Positions 8,842-16,637 of a stretch of DNA of 43,361 bases are shown here, piece after piece; within the stretch, counting starts at the first letter, position 1, and every line of letters starts with the position of its first letter. Under the pieces are notes generated by a model that was not told where the DNA came from, did no database searches, and saw only the letters and a list, made by a program, of their open reading frames with translations. Source of the DNA: Candidatus Enterocloster faecavium (GTDB lineage Bacteria > Bacillota > Clostridia > Lachnospirales > Lachnospiraceae); assembly GCA_019118585.1 (NCBI GenBank), contig DWYS01000040.1:1-43361 (forward strand), given 5' to 3'. Position numbers and translations under genes: made by a program.

Positions 8842-8870
8842 TTGTAACCTTCCCCATTTCCGTGTATAAT
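8842..8870 (+). promoter_or_regulatory. Promoter of the radical-SAM-like pair
   Basis: TTGTAA (8842-8847), a 17-base spacer and a perfect TATAAT (8865-8870) sit 43 bases before the ATG at 8914. AAGGAGG follows at the right distance from that ATG. Confidence 0.7.
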
Positions 8871-8913
8871 AGGAAAAGCTTACTTCAAAATGCCCAATAA
8901 GGAGGCAGTTCAT

Positions 8914-10152
8914 ATGGCATACAAAAGAAAATGGGAGGAACTCCAGGAAGCCTGCAGCCGCTATCCGGAGTTCTCCCCCTTCGTACTTCTGAAACTCAGT
9001 ATGGTCCGCTACGGGGCGCTGCTGACTCCCGCTGCTCTGGACCAGGTTCAGGGACCACAATACAGCTTTGGCTCTCTGGAACCATTTGGAATCGATTTTG
9101 AGGGCCGGCCCGCAGGCCGTTCCATGCCGGGAGCCATCCTGCTGCGGGATGCCACCAACGTCTACATCAACTACGGGGAAACCTATGAGGATCCCTATCT
9201 GGTGGACTGGGACCCGCAGCGTGAAACTTTTGTTTTAAAAGAAGGGGACCAGGTTTTGGAGCTGGTAGATTTTGTTCCCCGCCCTGGATTTTTCGGCAAG
9301 AAAACCTCCAAAGGTACGCCCATGGAGGCAGTGGCTGATGTCCGGGCGCAGAAATTAATCCTGACCGCCTTCCAGCGCTGCCGTCTCTGGGAGGGCGGAA
9401 ATCAATGCGGCTTCTGCGCGTTCTTCACCGGTGGCCGCAGCCTGGGCGAAGTGGACTGCCAGGATATCTGTGAAACTATAGCGGAAGCATTAAAGGAACC
9501 CGGTCGTTTTTCGGAAATCTATCTCTCCGGAGGAACGGATTTCAGCGGAGAACCGCCTTTTTCCAATGAAATTGACCGTTACATCCGGATCTTTTCCTCC
9601 ATCAGCCAGCTCTTTTCCCGCCGTTTTTCCAGTCAGCTGATGGCTCCCGCCTACACGAAAAAGGATCTAGAGCGAATTTACCGCGAGACCCTGATCGATT
9701 CCTACTGTCCTAATATCGAGGTCTGGGACAAAAAATTATTCCAGGTCCTTTGTCCTGGAAAAGAGAAATGGATCGGTCACGATGAATGGGTAAAACGCAC
9801 CGTGGAAGCAGTCGAGGTGTTCGGAAAAGGGAAGGTGTTCACTCAGGTGGTAGCCGGAGCGGAGCTGGCTTCCCCCCATGGTTTTTCTTCCATAGAAGAG
9901 GCACTGGAATCCAACTTTCAGGCCTGCGAATTTTATGCCAAAAACGGCGTTATTTTCCTCAGCACTATCTGGCGGCCTCACCGTGCCTCCAGACTTGGAT
10001 TTCAGCCCATGCCGCCTCTGGACTACTACATCCGGCTGGCCAGGGGCCTTCATGAAATCCGCCGTCAGTACGGCCTGTTCACTACAAATGATAATTATAA
10101 GCACTGCGGAAATCATCCGGACAGTGAGCTGGAAAGGTTGGATACCCTATGA
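8914..10152 (+). CDS. Radical-SAM-like protein with CX8CX2C motif
   Basis: A 412-residue protein. The ATG at 8914 is chosen because AAGGAGG lies 8 bases upstream; the ATG at 8890 would use that site as coding sequence. Cys156, Cys165 and Cys168 (RCRLWEGGNQCGFC) make a CX8CX2C cluster motif, and IYLSGGTD follows about 50 residues later like the Gly-rich SAM-binding strand of radical SAM enzymes. The usual spacing is CX3CX2C, so this would be a variant if the call is right. The N-terminal 140 residues look like a separate domain. The C-terminus has NDNYKHCGNHPDSE, whose Cys and His could bind metal. The stop overlaps the next gene in ATGA, so the two products probably work together. Substrate unknown. 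Confidence 0.6.
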   Translation: MAYKRKWEELQEACSRYPEFSPFVLLKLSMVRYGALLTPAALDQVQGPQYSFGSLEPFGIDFEGRPAGRSMPGAILLRDATNVYINYGETYEDPYLVDWDPQRETFVLKEGDQVLELVDFVPRPGFFGKKTSKGTPMEAVADVRAQKLILTAFQRCRLWEGGNQCGFCAFFTGGRSLGEVDCQDICETIAEALKEPGRFSEIYLSGGTDFSGEPPFSNEIDRYIRIFSSISQLFSRRFSSQLMAPAYTKKDLERIYRETLIDSYCPNIEVWDKKLFQVLCPGKEKWIGHDEWVKRTVEAVEVFGKGKVFTQVVAGAELASPHGFSSIEEALESNFQACEFYAKNGVIFLSTIWRPHRASRLGFQPMPPLDYYIRLARGLHEIRRQYGLFTTNDNYKHCGNHPDSELERLDTL

Positions 10153-10664
10153 TGAAATTGCCCTCAATTCGCCCTTTAGACCCTGACATTCTCAAAATGC
10201 TGGAATCCTCTTCCCGCCAGGGGACCATCCCTCTCATTCAAATGCCGGAAAAAGAGGGGCTTACCCGGCCCTATTTCTGTCCCTCTTTGACCGCCCTCGA
10301 TCACAATCTGCTGGTATTCGGCCTTCCCCAGGAGCGGACTCCTTTGGGCCGGGGCCTGGTACGCGGGCTGTGGTTTGGCCGTCCGGGAAAACTTTGGCTC
10401 TCTTCCCCCGGACAAACCTCTCTGTCCCTGGATGTTCTCCCCTTCCGCTGCCTGCTGGCAGGTCCGGTTTTTGCCCGGCTTCTGAACCAGGCCCGGTCTG
10501 AGGATCCCGCAGCTGATTTTGGCTCTGTCTGGGAACTTACGGTCCTGGATTTTGAGGAAACGGACTGCGTCCCGGAGGGGATCCCACAGGAAGCCCCTGA
10601 TGGGGAACCGGAGTTTCATCTGGACCACCCATCCCTGCTGGCCCGCACCCCGATTAAATATTAG
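10149..10664 (+). CDS. Unrecognised partner of the radical-SAM-like protein
   Basis: A 171-residue soluble protein with no signal peptide, membrane helix or motif I recognise. Its start overlaps the previous stop as ATGA, so it is almost certainly translated with the radical-SAM-like gene and likely acts on the same substrate. The middle (HNLLVFGLPQ, GLVRGLWFGRPGKLWLSSPGQTSLSLDVLPFRCLLAGPVF) is rich in alternating hydrophobic strands and turns and may be a beta-barrel, while the start is helical and the end acidic. A flavin or substrate-binding split barrel is one possibility, without proof. The stop overlaps the end of the nagA remnant by four bases on the opposite strand, and no terminator separates them. 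Confidence 0.6.
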   Translation: MMKLPSIRPLDPDILKMLESSSRQGTIPLIQMPEKEGLTRPYFCPSLTALDHNLLVFGLPQERTPLGRGLVRGLWFGRPGKLWLSSPGQTSLSLDVLPFRCLLAGPVFARLLNQARSEDPAADFGSVWELTVLDFEETDCVPEGIPQEAPDGEPEFHLDHPSLLARTPIKY

Positions 10665-11320
10665 CCCAGCTGCGCCCTTCCCCTGCACCAGGCCTGCTTT
10701 ACCTCATAATCATCCCCAATCAGGACCAGGTCGGCATCACAGCCTGCCGCAATTCTCCCTTTTTTCTTTTCAATTCCGAGGAGCCGGGCCGGATTCACAG
10801 TGCAGGCATTCAGCGCATATTCCATTGGAACCAGGGGTTCCTCCACCAAAAAGCGGAGCCCCTGGTTCATTCTCAGGGTACTGCCGGCTATTACCTGGCC
10901 GCCCTTCAGATAAGCCAGACCGTCTTCTCCCATCACCACCTTCTGTCCTCCCAGTCTTCCCTCTGTTCCCCGGGAACATCCTTTCACGGAAAGGGAATCC
11001 GTCACCATGATCCCAAAGTGTTTCCCCTTAGCCTCAAAAAACATGCGGACTGCTTCTGGCCTGCAGTGAAGTCCATCGCAGATTATTTCGCCGTAAAGCT
11101 CCGGAATCCTCAAAGCCGCTCCCGCAAGTCCCGGGCTGCGGTGATGAAACCCGGTCATGGCATTGTACACATGGGTTACACAGGAAGCCCCGTTGGACAC
11201 TGCCAAGAGGACTCTCTCATAGTCTGCCGCCGAATGGCCCATACTGACAGCTGTTCCTGCTGCAGAACAATACCGTGTCAACGCAAGATCTTCATCCTCC
11301 TCGTTTTCTGGTTCCGCTGC
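10661..11320 (-). pseudogene. nagA: N-terminally truncated nagA remnant
   Basis: The frame encodes only the C-terminal half of N-acetylglucosamine-6-phosphate deacetylase. It retains GHSAAD (a metal histidine), THVYNAM (a second), MVTDSLS (the catalytic aspartate) and the C-terminal NPARLLGI and GCDADLVL. Family members have about 380 residues; roughly the first 170, including the LEGP glutamate, are absent. Upstream in frame the homology runs back through PENEED to a TAA at 11321-11323, and spoIVB ends 40 bases further on, so no room remains for the missing part. The only candidate start is a TTG (11281) without a properly spaced ribosome-binding site. It is therefore a decayed or deletion-truncated gene. 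Its position directly after spoIVB, where spo0A is usual, suggests a local rearrangement. Confidence 0.8.
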
Positions 11321-11361
11321 TTACGGTATAGTCTACCATACGAGGAAATATCATAAAAGTC

Positions 11362-12693
11362 CTACTTTCCCGCCTCCAGCATGTTTTCCATTAAAATTCC
11401 GTATCCCCTCCTGGCATCCTGAAGGAATACATGTGTCACTGCCCCGGCCAGCTTTCCATCCTGTATGATAGGAGAACCGCTCATGCCCTGGACAATTCCC
11501 CCGGTCAGCTCGATCAGCTCCGGGTCGGTAATCTCAATGACCATGCTCTTATTTTTATGACTGGAATTGTAATCCACCTTCTGGATTTCAATATCATAAT
11601 CTTTTATTTCCCCTGATACGCTGCTGCGCAGCTTGGCAGGGCCCGGCCTGACCTCCTGCCTGGCCGCAATGGGGATCGCCTGGGACGGAATTCCATCCTC
11701 TCCCGGTCCTTTGGCCTTTCTTATCTCCTCCATCCCATGTTCCTTCAGGAACGCATCATTGACTGTACCGAAAATCCCGTCCTCCGTATTTTTGGTAATC
11801 TCCCCCATATCATAAGATGGGCCATAATAGATCACCCCGGACAGAAGTCCCGGCTTTCCAAGACTTCCCTTCTCCACGCCTAAGATCTGCGTGCTGTACA
11901 GAGAGCCTTCCTGGGACTGCACCAAATCTCCCGTATCGCTGTCGCTGATGCCGTGTCCCAGCGCTCCAAATCCCCCGTTTAGGTCCACATAGGTAATGGT
12001 TCCGATCCCCTGAGTATCATCCCGGACCCACGCCCCCAGCTTATAGCTCCCGTCCTGGGTTTTGACCGGGACCAGATTGACCTTCACCTGCTGGCCGTCC
12101 CGGCGCAGGGAAAGGGTCACCTCATCGCCGCCGTTTGCATCCACTGCCTCTATCAGCTCCTCCTTTGTCTCCAGAGGCCTGCCGTTAAACGCCTCAATGT
12201 AATCGCCCGATTTCAGAATTCCTTTAGCCGGCTCTGTCTCCTCCCCGTTCTCCCCTGTCAGCTTTCCTGTTCCCACTACCAGGATCCCGTCGGATTCCAG
12301 ATAAATGCCGATGGGAGCGCCGCAGGGAATAGCGTATCTGGTCTCCACCACATCTACCTGGATATCCTTAAACTTGATCAGCCCAAAAAGCTTCAGCCCC
12401 ACCTGATAGGAGCCCTTGCTTCCTGCATACATGGAAAAAGACTGATTCCCGCTGATTGTGATCTGGTCCGCCGGGATATTGCTTTCATTTCCCAGGGCCA
12501 CCTCTCTGCTCCCGCTGGAGAGTGTTGTATAGAAAGGAAGAGGGAAGGAAAATTCCTCTCGCTCCTCCTCCACAATGCTGACACGATCCGGTATCACCTG
12601 ATCCACATAATACCATCCCCAGACAGCCGCCCCGGCTGTCCCAAACCAGCATATATACCCCAGCCACCGGTAAAAACCGCCTTTTCCTTTCAT
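11362..12693 (-). CDS. spoIVB: SpoIVB serine peptidase
   Basis: A sporulation signalling protease made in the forespore. In Bacillus it crosses the inner membrane and cleaves SpoIVFA, which starts pro-sigmaK processing. The 443-residue protein has an N-terminal membrane helix (about 8-28), a PDZ domain near 120-210 (GDYIEAFNGRPL) and the S55 peptidase domain with GHGISD and the serine motif GMSGSP near residue 405. The start at 12693 is chosen for AGGAGG 8 bases upstream; the longer reading (12750) would begin inside the recN terminator. A sigmaF/G-like promoter lies just upstream. The neighbour expected downstream, spo0A, is not here. Confidence 0.93.
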   Translation of the reverse strand: MKGKGGFYRWLGYICWFGTAGAAVWGWYYVDQVIPDRVSIVEEEREEFSFPLPFYTTLSSGSREVALGNESNIPADQITISGNQSFSMYAGSKGSYQVGLKLFGLIKFKDIQVDVVETRYAIPCGAPIGIYLESDGILVVGTGKLTGENGEETEPAKGILKSGDYIEAFNGRPLETKEELIEAVDANGGDEVTLSLRRDGQQVKVNLVPVKTQDGSYKLGAWVRDDTQGIGTITYVDLNGGFGALGHGISDSDTGDLVQSQEGSLYSTQILGVEKGSLGKPGLLSGVIYYGPSYDMGEITKNTEDGIFGTVNDAFLKEHGMEEIRKAKGPGEDGIPSQAIPIAARQEVRPGPAKLRSSVSGEIKDYDIEIQKVDYNSSHKNKSMVIEITDPELIELTGGIVQGMSGSPIIQDGKLAGAVTHVFLQDARRGYGILMENMLEAGK

Positions 12694-12748
12694 CGCTCCC
12701 GCCTCCTCGTATTCTCTTCCTGCCCAGCTCCTGTCCCTTTTCCGTAAC

Positions 12749-12780
12749 AAAAAAAGAAAGAAGCTTGTCGCCTCTTTCTT
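12749..12780 (-). terminator. Terminator after recN
   Basis: On the minus strand AAGAAAGA, GGC, a GACAA loop, GCT and TCTTTCTT form a hairpin with 8-bp outer arms (12773-12780 and 12754-12761) followed by TTTTTG. This should end the nusB-recN transcript before spoIVB. Confidence 0.75.
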
Positions 12781-12808
12781 AGTATGGTCCTATCTGTCAT
12801 TTTCAATC
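12780..12808 (-). promoter_or_regulatory. sigmaF/sigmaG-like promoter of spoIVB
   Basis: CATACTA (minus strand, 12780-12786) matches the sigmaG -10 consensus CATHHTA exactly. GATTG (12804-12808) is 17 bases upstream and fits GHATR at four of five positions. Transcription would start near 12773, within the first arm of the recN terminator hairpin, so a transcript from here would lack most of that arm and could escape termination. Confidence 0.55.
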
Positions 12809-12812
12809 TGTT

Positions 12813-14471
12813 TTATTTTGTCCGGTCTGCCAATTCTTTCATCTCCACGGCATTCCGGCGAACTGCATCGGTAATTTTCGCTCCTCCCAGGAGACGGGCC
12901 AGTTCTCCTATCTCCTCTGCCCTCGTCAGCCGGCGTATCAAGGTGGCCGTCCTTCCCTCTCTGGCTGTCTTTTCGATCAGAAAATGGCAGTCTGCCATAG
13001 CCGCGATCTGGGGAAGATGCGTGATGCAGATAACCTGATGGTTTTTCGCAATATAGGCCAGCTTCTCCGAAACTTTCTGGGCTGTGCGTCCGCTGATCCC
13101 CGTATCAATTTCATCAAAAATCAAAGTGGGGATCTCATCCGTATCTGCCAGTACTGTTTTAATCGCCAGCATAATGCGGGACAATTCTCCTCCGGATGCT
13201 ACCTGGCCCAATGGTTTGACCGGCTCGCCCGGATTGGTGGAAATCAGGAACTGAGCCTCATCGTAGCCTGACGGAGTGAAATGATCCAGACGTTTTACCT
13301 CCATTTCAAAGGAAACATCCAAAAAGTTCAGATCCTCCAGTCCCTGCCGGATCTCTCCCGCCAGCTTTTGGGAGGCCGTTTTTCTCACCTGAGATAATTC
13401 TGCGCAGCCCTCCTCCAATTTATGCTCCGCAGCCTTCAGCTCCTTCTCCGCCCTCATGCGAAGCTGGTCAAAGTGTTCCAGGTCCTCCAGCCGCTGCTGC
13501 TTTTCTTCCAGTTTTTTTAAAATTTGTTCCACAGAGCCCCCATATTTGGCCTCCAGCCCCCGGATCAAATCCAGGCGCTCCTCCGTCCTGGCCAAACGCT
13601 CCTCGTCCAGATCCATCCGCTCCATGCAGCTTAAGATCTCCCGGTCCGCATCCTGCAGAATAGATTCTCCATCGTAAAGCTGATTCTTCAGCCCTTCCAG
13701 GGACTCATCAAAGCCGCATGCCTCTTCCATACATCCGATAGCCTGTGAAAGGCCGCTCTCCTCCAGCAGCCGGTGAGCCTGAGAAAGATTTTCCAGTATC
13801 TTCTGGCTGTGGCTTAAACGGCGGTACTCCTGGGAGAGTTCCTCTTCTTCCCCTTCCTTCAGAGCGGCGGCCTCAATCTCTCCTATCTCAAAGCGCAGAA
13901 AATCCTGCTCACGCAGCCGGCTCTCCTCGTCCATCGTCAGCTCAGCAAGTCTTTTTTCCGCCCGCTTCCACTGTTCCCAGGAAGTCCGGATCTTTTCTTT
14001 TAAAGGCTGGGTTTTCGTCCTGATATAGGCATCCAGAATTTCCAGATGTTTTGACTGATACAGAAGAGACTGGTGTTCGTGCTGGCCATGGATATCCAGC
14101 AAGAGCTCTGTAATGGCACGCAGCCTGGCGGCAGTAACGGTTTCATCCCCCACCCTTCCAATGCTTCTGGAAGGCATGATCTTTCGTGAAACGATCAAGA
14201 TACCGTTTTCATCCGGAAAAACATCCATCTCCTTCAGACTCTCCCGCTTTTCCTGCGAGTCCACAGAAAAGATCAGTTCCACATAGGCAAAGGGCGCTCC
14301 CTGGCGGATGCAGTCTCTGGGTGCCTTCGCTCCCAGAGCCAGAGCAACAGAGCCGATAATGATGGATTTTCCGGCGCCCGTTTCTCCGGTAAGGATATTT
14401 AACCCCTCCCCGAATTCCACATCCGCCTTTTCAATCAGGGCCAGGTTTCTCACATGAAGTTCCAACAGCAT
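12813..14471 (-). CDS. recN: DNA repair protein RecN
   Basis: RecN is an SMC-like ATPase that gathers broken DNA ends in double-strand break repair. The 552-residue protein matches family length. Walker A GETGAGKS is at about residues 29-36, a long central coiled coil runs roughly 160-380, and SGGELSR and the Walker B TLIFDEID lie near 430-470. The C-terminus has the family's THLPQIAA segment. The ATG is 13 bases past the argR stop. It is the last gene before the strong terminator, so it is probably cotranscribed with the genes above it. No LexA-type box is obvious. Confidence 0.97.
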   Translation of the reverse strand: MLLELHVRNLALIEKADVEFGEGLNILTGETGAGKSIIIGSVALALGAKAPRDCIRQGAPFAYVELIFSVDSQEKRESLKEMDVFPDENGILIVSRKIMPSRSIGRVGDETVTAARLRAITELLLDIHGQHEHQSLLYQSKHLEILDAYIRTKTQPLKEKIRTSWEQWKRAEKRLAELTMDEESRLREQDFLRFEIGEIEAAALKEGEEEELSQEYRRLSHSQKILENLSQAHRLLEESGLSQAIGCMEEACGFDESLEGLKNQLYDGESILQDADREILSCMERMDLDEERLARTEERLDLIRGLEAKYGGSVEQILKKLEEKQQRLEDLEHFDQLRMRAEKELKAAEHKLEEGCAELSQVRKTASQKLAGEIRQGLEDLNFLDVSFEMEVKRLDHFTPSGYDEAQFLISTNPGEPVKPLGQVASGGELSRIMLAIKTVLADTDEIPTLIFDEIDTGISGRTAQKVSEKLAYIAKNHQVICITHLPQIAAMADCHFLIEKTAREGRTATLIRRLTRAEEIGELARLLGGAKITDAVRRNAVEMKELADRTK

Positions 14472-14484
14472 CTTGCGCCCCTCC

Positions 14485-14940
14485 TTAACTCTCCTCCACC
14501 ATCTTCTTGATCTTCTCCATTACGATGATGGTATCGTCCACACTGCGGATTGCGCACATGATGGTATCATCTCCGGCAATACAGCCCACCACTTCACTGA
14601 AATGAATGGCATCCAGGGCAGCTGCCACCGCCATGGCCATACCGGAAACCGTTTTAATGACCAGGATATTCTGAGCCATATCCATGGAAACGAAGCCGTC
14701 CCGGAGGATCCGGATATATTTCTCCGCCGACGTTCCCTTTGGTCCCTCCAGCACCACATAATGCTGGCGTCCATTCTCTCCCTGGATCTTGGTCAGCTTC
14801 AGTTCCCGGATATCCCTGGAAACCGTTGCCTGAGTTACGTTGAAGCCAGCCTTATTCAGCTTCTCAGCCAGCTCCTCCTGGGTTTCAATCTGATATTTGC
14901 CAATCAGCTCCACAATCTTGCTGTGACGCTCTATCTTCAT
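14485..14940 (-). CDS. argR: Arginine repressor ArgR
   Basis: ArgR (AhrC in Bacillus) binds ARG boxes as an arginine-bound hexamer and represses arginine synthesis. The 151-residue length and two-domain layout are typical. The N-terminal winged helix has EELAEKLNKAGFNVTQATVSRD (DNA-recognition SR in TVSRDI), and the C-terminal core has GTIAG-like GCIAGDDTIMCAI with the arginine-contacting aspartates. The start at 14940 is used rather than 14967 because GGAGGAGGCAGGAG precedes it and homologues begin MKxxRHxKI. Position between nadK and recN is the normal clostridial order; it probably does not regulate this operon through a nearby box. Confidence 0.96.
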   Translation of the reverse strand: MKIERHSKIVELIGKYQIETQEELAEKLNKAGFNVTQATVSRDIRELKLTKIQGENGRQHYVVLEGPKGTSAEKYIRILRDGFVSMDMAQNILVIKTVSGMAMAVAAALDAIHFSEVVGCIAGDDTIMCAIRSVDDTIIVMEKIKKMVEES

Positions 14941-14970
14941 CTCCTGCCTCCTCCTGCTTATTGGCATATG

Positions 14971-15813
14971 CTATATTCTCCCGGATAAATGATTGCTCAA
15001 ATTCTGCATAAAGGAAATCTCCTTCAGCCGGATCATGGGGGTAACCACGCTGGATCTTCGGATTATCAGCCGGTCCCCCTCCTCCAGTTCCACAAAGGTA
15101 TCGCCGTCAAAGGATGCCACCTGCCCGTCCCCAAACATCTCAATCTGAATCTGGTCCTCCGGCTCCAGGACAATGCTCCTGGCGTTGAGCTCATGGGAGC
15201 AGATCGGGGTCATGATCATCATTCTGGCTCCCGGCGCCACCAGAGGCCCTCCCGCCGACATATTATAGGCAGTAGAGCCAGTTGGGGTAGACACAATAAT
15301 TCCATCTGCCGAATACCGGCTCAGGTACTGCCCGTTGACATACACGAAAAAACGCAGCGCATTGAGAACAGATTTGCGGATCAGGGCAATTTCATTCAGC
15401 GCAATGTCCTTCATGACCATGGAGCCCTTTTTCCACGCCTCCCCGCAGAGCATCATCCGCTCCTCCACCTGATAGCGGTCCTCCAGAAGCTGGGCAAGCA
15501 CCGGCTCCAGCTCATCGTCCCGGTTCACCTGATTGAGGTAGCCCAGATGGCCCCGGTTCACTCCCAGGATCGGGATGTTCAAACCCGCCAGATTTCTGGC
15601 CGCCCGAATCAGTGTGCCGTCCCCTCCAATGGATATAATACACTGTGTCTGGGGCGGAATATCCTCCTTTTTGGTACGGCAGTCTCCCGAACGATCCTCA
15701 TCGCCATTGGAGCGGCACACCGCTCCCCGGCGTTCCAGGTAGGTCCGTATCTGTTTTTCTGTCTCCTGCGCATATTCCTTGTTATAATTCGCGATAATAT
15801 AAAAGTATTTCAT
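14971..15813 (-). CDS. nadK: NAD kinase
   Basis: Phosphorylates NAD+ to NADP+ using ATP or polyphosphate, supplying NADP for biosynthesis. 280 residues, as expected. The GGDGT catalytic motif is at residues 63-67. The NE-short motif (LNEIALIR), the SADGIIVSTPTGSTAY loop and SAGGPLV follow, as do the C-terminal dimer segments. The first 50 residues carry a charged insertion (RSNGDEDRSGDCRTKKED) that is longer than in some homologues and is probably a surface loop. It lies 6 bases after tlyA and before argR, matching the clostridial cluster. Confidence 0.96.
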   Translation of the reverse strand: MKYFYIIANYNKEYAQETEKQIRTYLERRGAVCRSNGDEDRSGDCRTKKEDIPPQTQCIISIGGDGTLIRAARNLAGLNIPILGVNRGHLGYLNQVNRDDELEPVLAQLLEDRYQVEERMMLCGEAWKKGSMVMKDIALNEIALIRKSVLNALRFFVYVNGQYLSRYSADGIIVSTPTGSTAYNMSAGGPLVAPGARMMIMTPICSHELNARSIVLEPEDQIQIEMFGDGQVASFDGDTFVELEEGDRLIIRRSSVVTPMIRLKEISFMQNLSNHLSGRI

Positions 15814-15819
15814 CCTTCT

Positions 15820-16635
15820 CTAATCCAGCTCTCCATGAGCCGCCTTCACCACAGACTCCGCATCCTGGGTCAGAAGGTTCTCCCCCTCCGTTCCCGGCCC
15901 TCCCGCATTTTTTCTTAAATGCAGAAGATACTCGATGTTGCCCTCCGGACCTTTAATCGGGGAATATTCCAGATCCAGCAGGTCAAATCCGCCCGCCCTG
16001 GCAAAATCCGCCACCATCCGGATCACTTCCAGATGCACGCCCGGTTCCCGGACTACTCCCTTTTTTCCAACCTTCTCCCGGCCGGCCTCAAACTGGGGCT
16101 TGATCAGACAGACAATCTGCCCGCCCTCTCTTAAGATCTCACGCACCGGTCCCAGAACCTTCGTCAGGGAAATGAAAGACACATCGATGCTCGCAAAATC
16201 CACCGGCTCCCCGATTTGCTCCGGGGTCACATAGCGGATATTCGTCCGCTCCATGCAAACTACTCTCGGATCATTGCGCAGCTTCCAGTCCAGCTGCCCG
16301 TGGCCTACATCCACCGCAAATACCTTCACTGCCCCGTTCTGAAGCATGCAGTCTGTAAATCCGCCGGTGGAAGCCCCTACATCCATGCAGACCTTTCCTT
16401 CCAGATTCAGTCCAAAATGGGTCATGGCCTTTTCCAGCTTGAGGCCTCCACGGCTCACATAAGGCAGGGTATTTCCCCGCACCTCAATTGCTGCTGTATC
16501 CTCAAAAGCAGTGCCGGCCTTATCTTCCTTCTGCCCGTTGACATAGACAATGCCAGACATGATCAGTGCCTTGGCCTTTTCTCTGGACTGGGCCAGATTT
16601 TTCTGAACCATCAGCACATCCAAGCGTTCCTTCAT
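15820..16635 (-). CDS. tlyA: TlyA-type rRNA 2'-O-methyltransferase
   Basis: TlyA proteins methylate the 2'-OH of cytidines in 16S (and in some cases 23S) rRNA and influence capreomycin sensitivity. The old annotation hemolysin A is probably secondary. The protein is about 271 residues: an S4 domain at about 1-60 (ERLDVLMVQKNLAQSREKAK), then a Rossmann methyltransferase with the SAM-binding DVGASTGGFTD and the KDKE-like catalytic set (LKLEKA, DVGHGQL, KPQFEAG). ATG at 16635 has GGAGG seven bases upstream; the ATG at 16641 would be too close. The dxs stop is at 16638, so the two are almost contiguous. A Gly/Glu-rich tail ends the protein. Confidence 0.92.
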   Translation of the reverse strand: MKERLDVLMVQKNLAQSREKAKALIMSGIVYVNGQKEDKAGTAFEDTAAIEVRGNTLPYVSRGGLKLEKAMTHFGLNLEGKVCMDVGASTGGFTDCMLQNGAVKVFAVDVGHGQLDWKLRNDPRVVCMERTNIRYVTPEQIGEPVDFASIDVSFISLTKVLGPVREILREGGQIVCLIKPQFEAGREKVGKKGVVREPGVHLEVIRMVADFARAGGFDLLDLEYSPIKGPEGNIEYLLHLRKNAGGPGTEGENLLTQDAESVVKAAHGELD

Positions 16636-16637
16636 CC

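Noticed and set aside
11281-11323. TTG at 11281 as a real start of a short NagA protein
   Set aside because: The GAGGAGG upstream is about 16 bases away, and homology continues through it to an in-frame stop, which marks a truncated remnant.
14989-15918. Plus-strand frame of 309 codons
   Set aside because: Antisense to nadK and the end of tlyA; high His/Gln content from codon mirroring.
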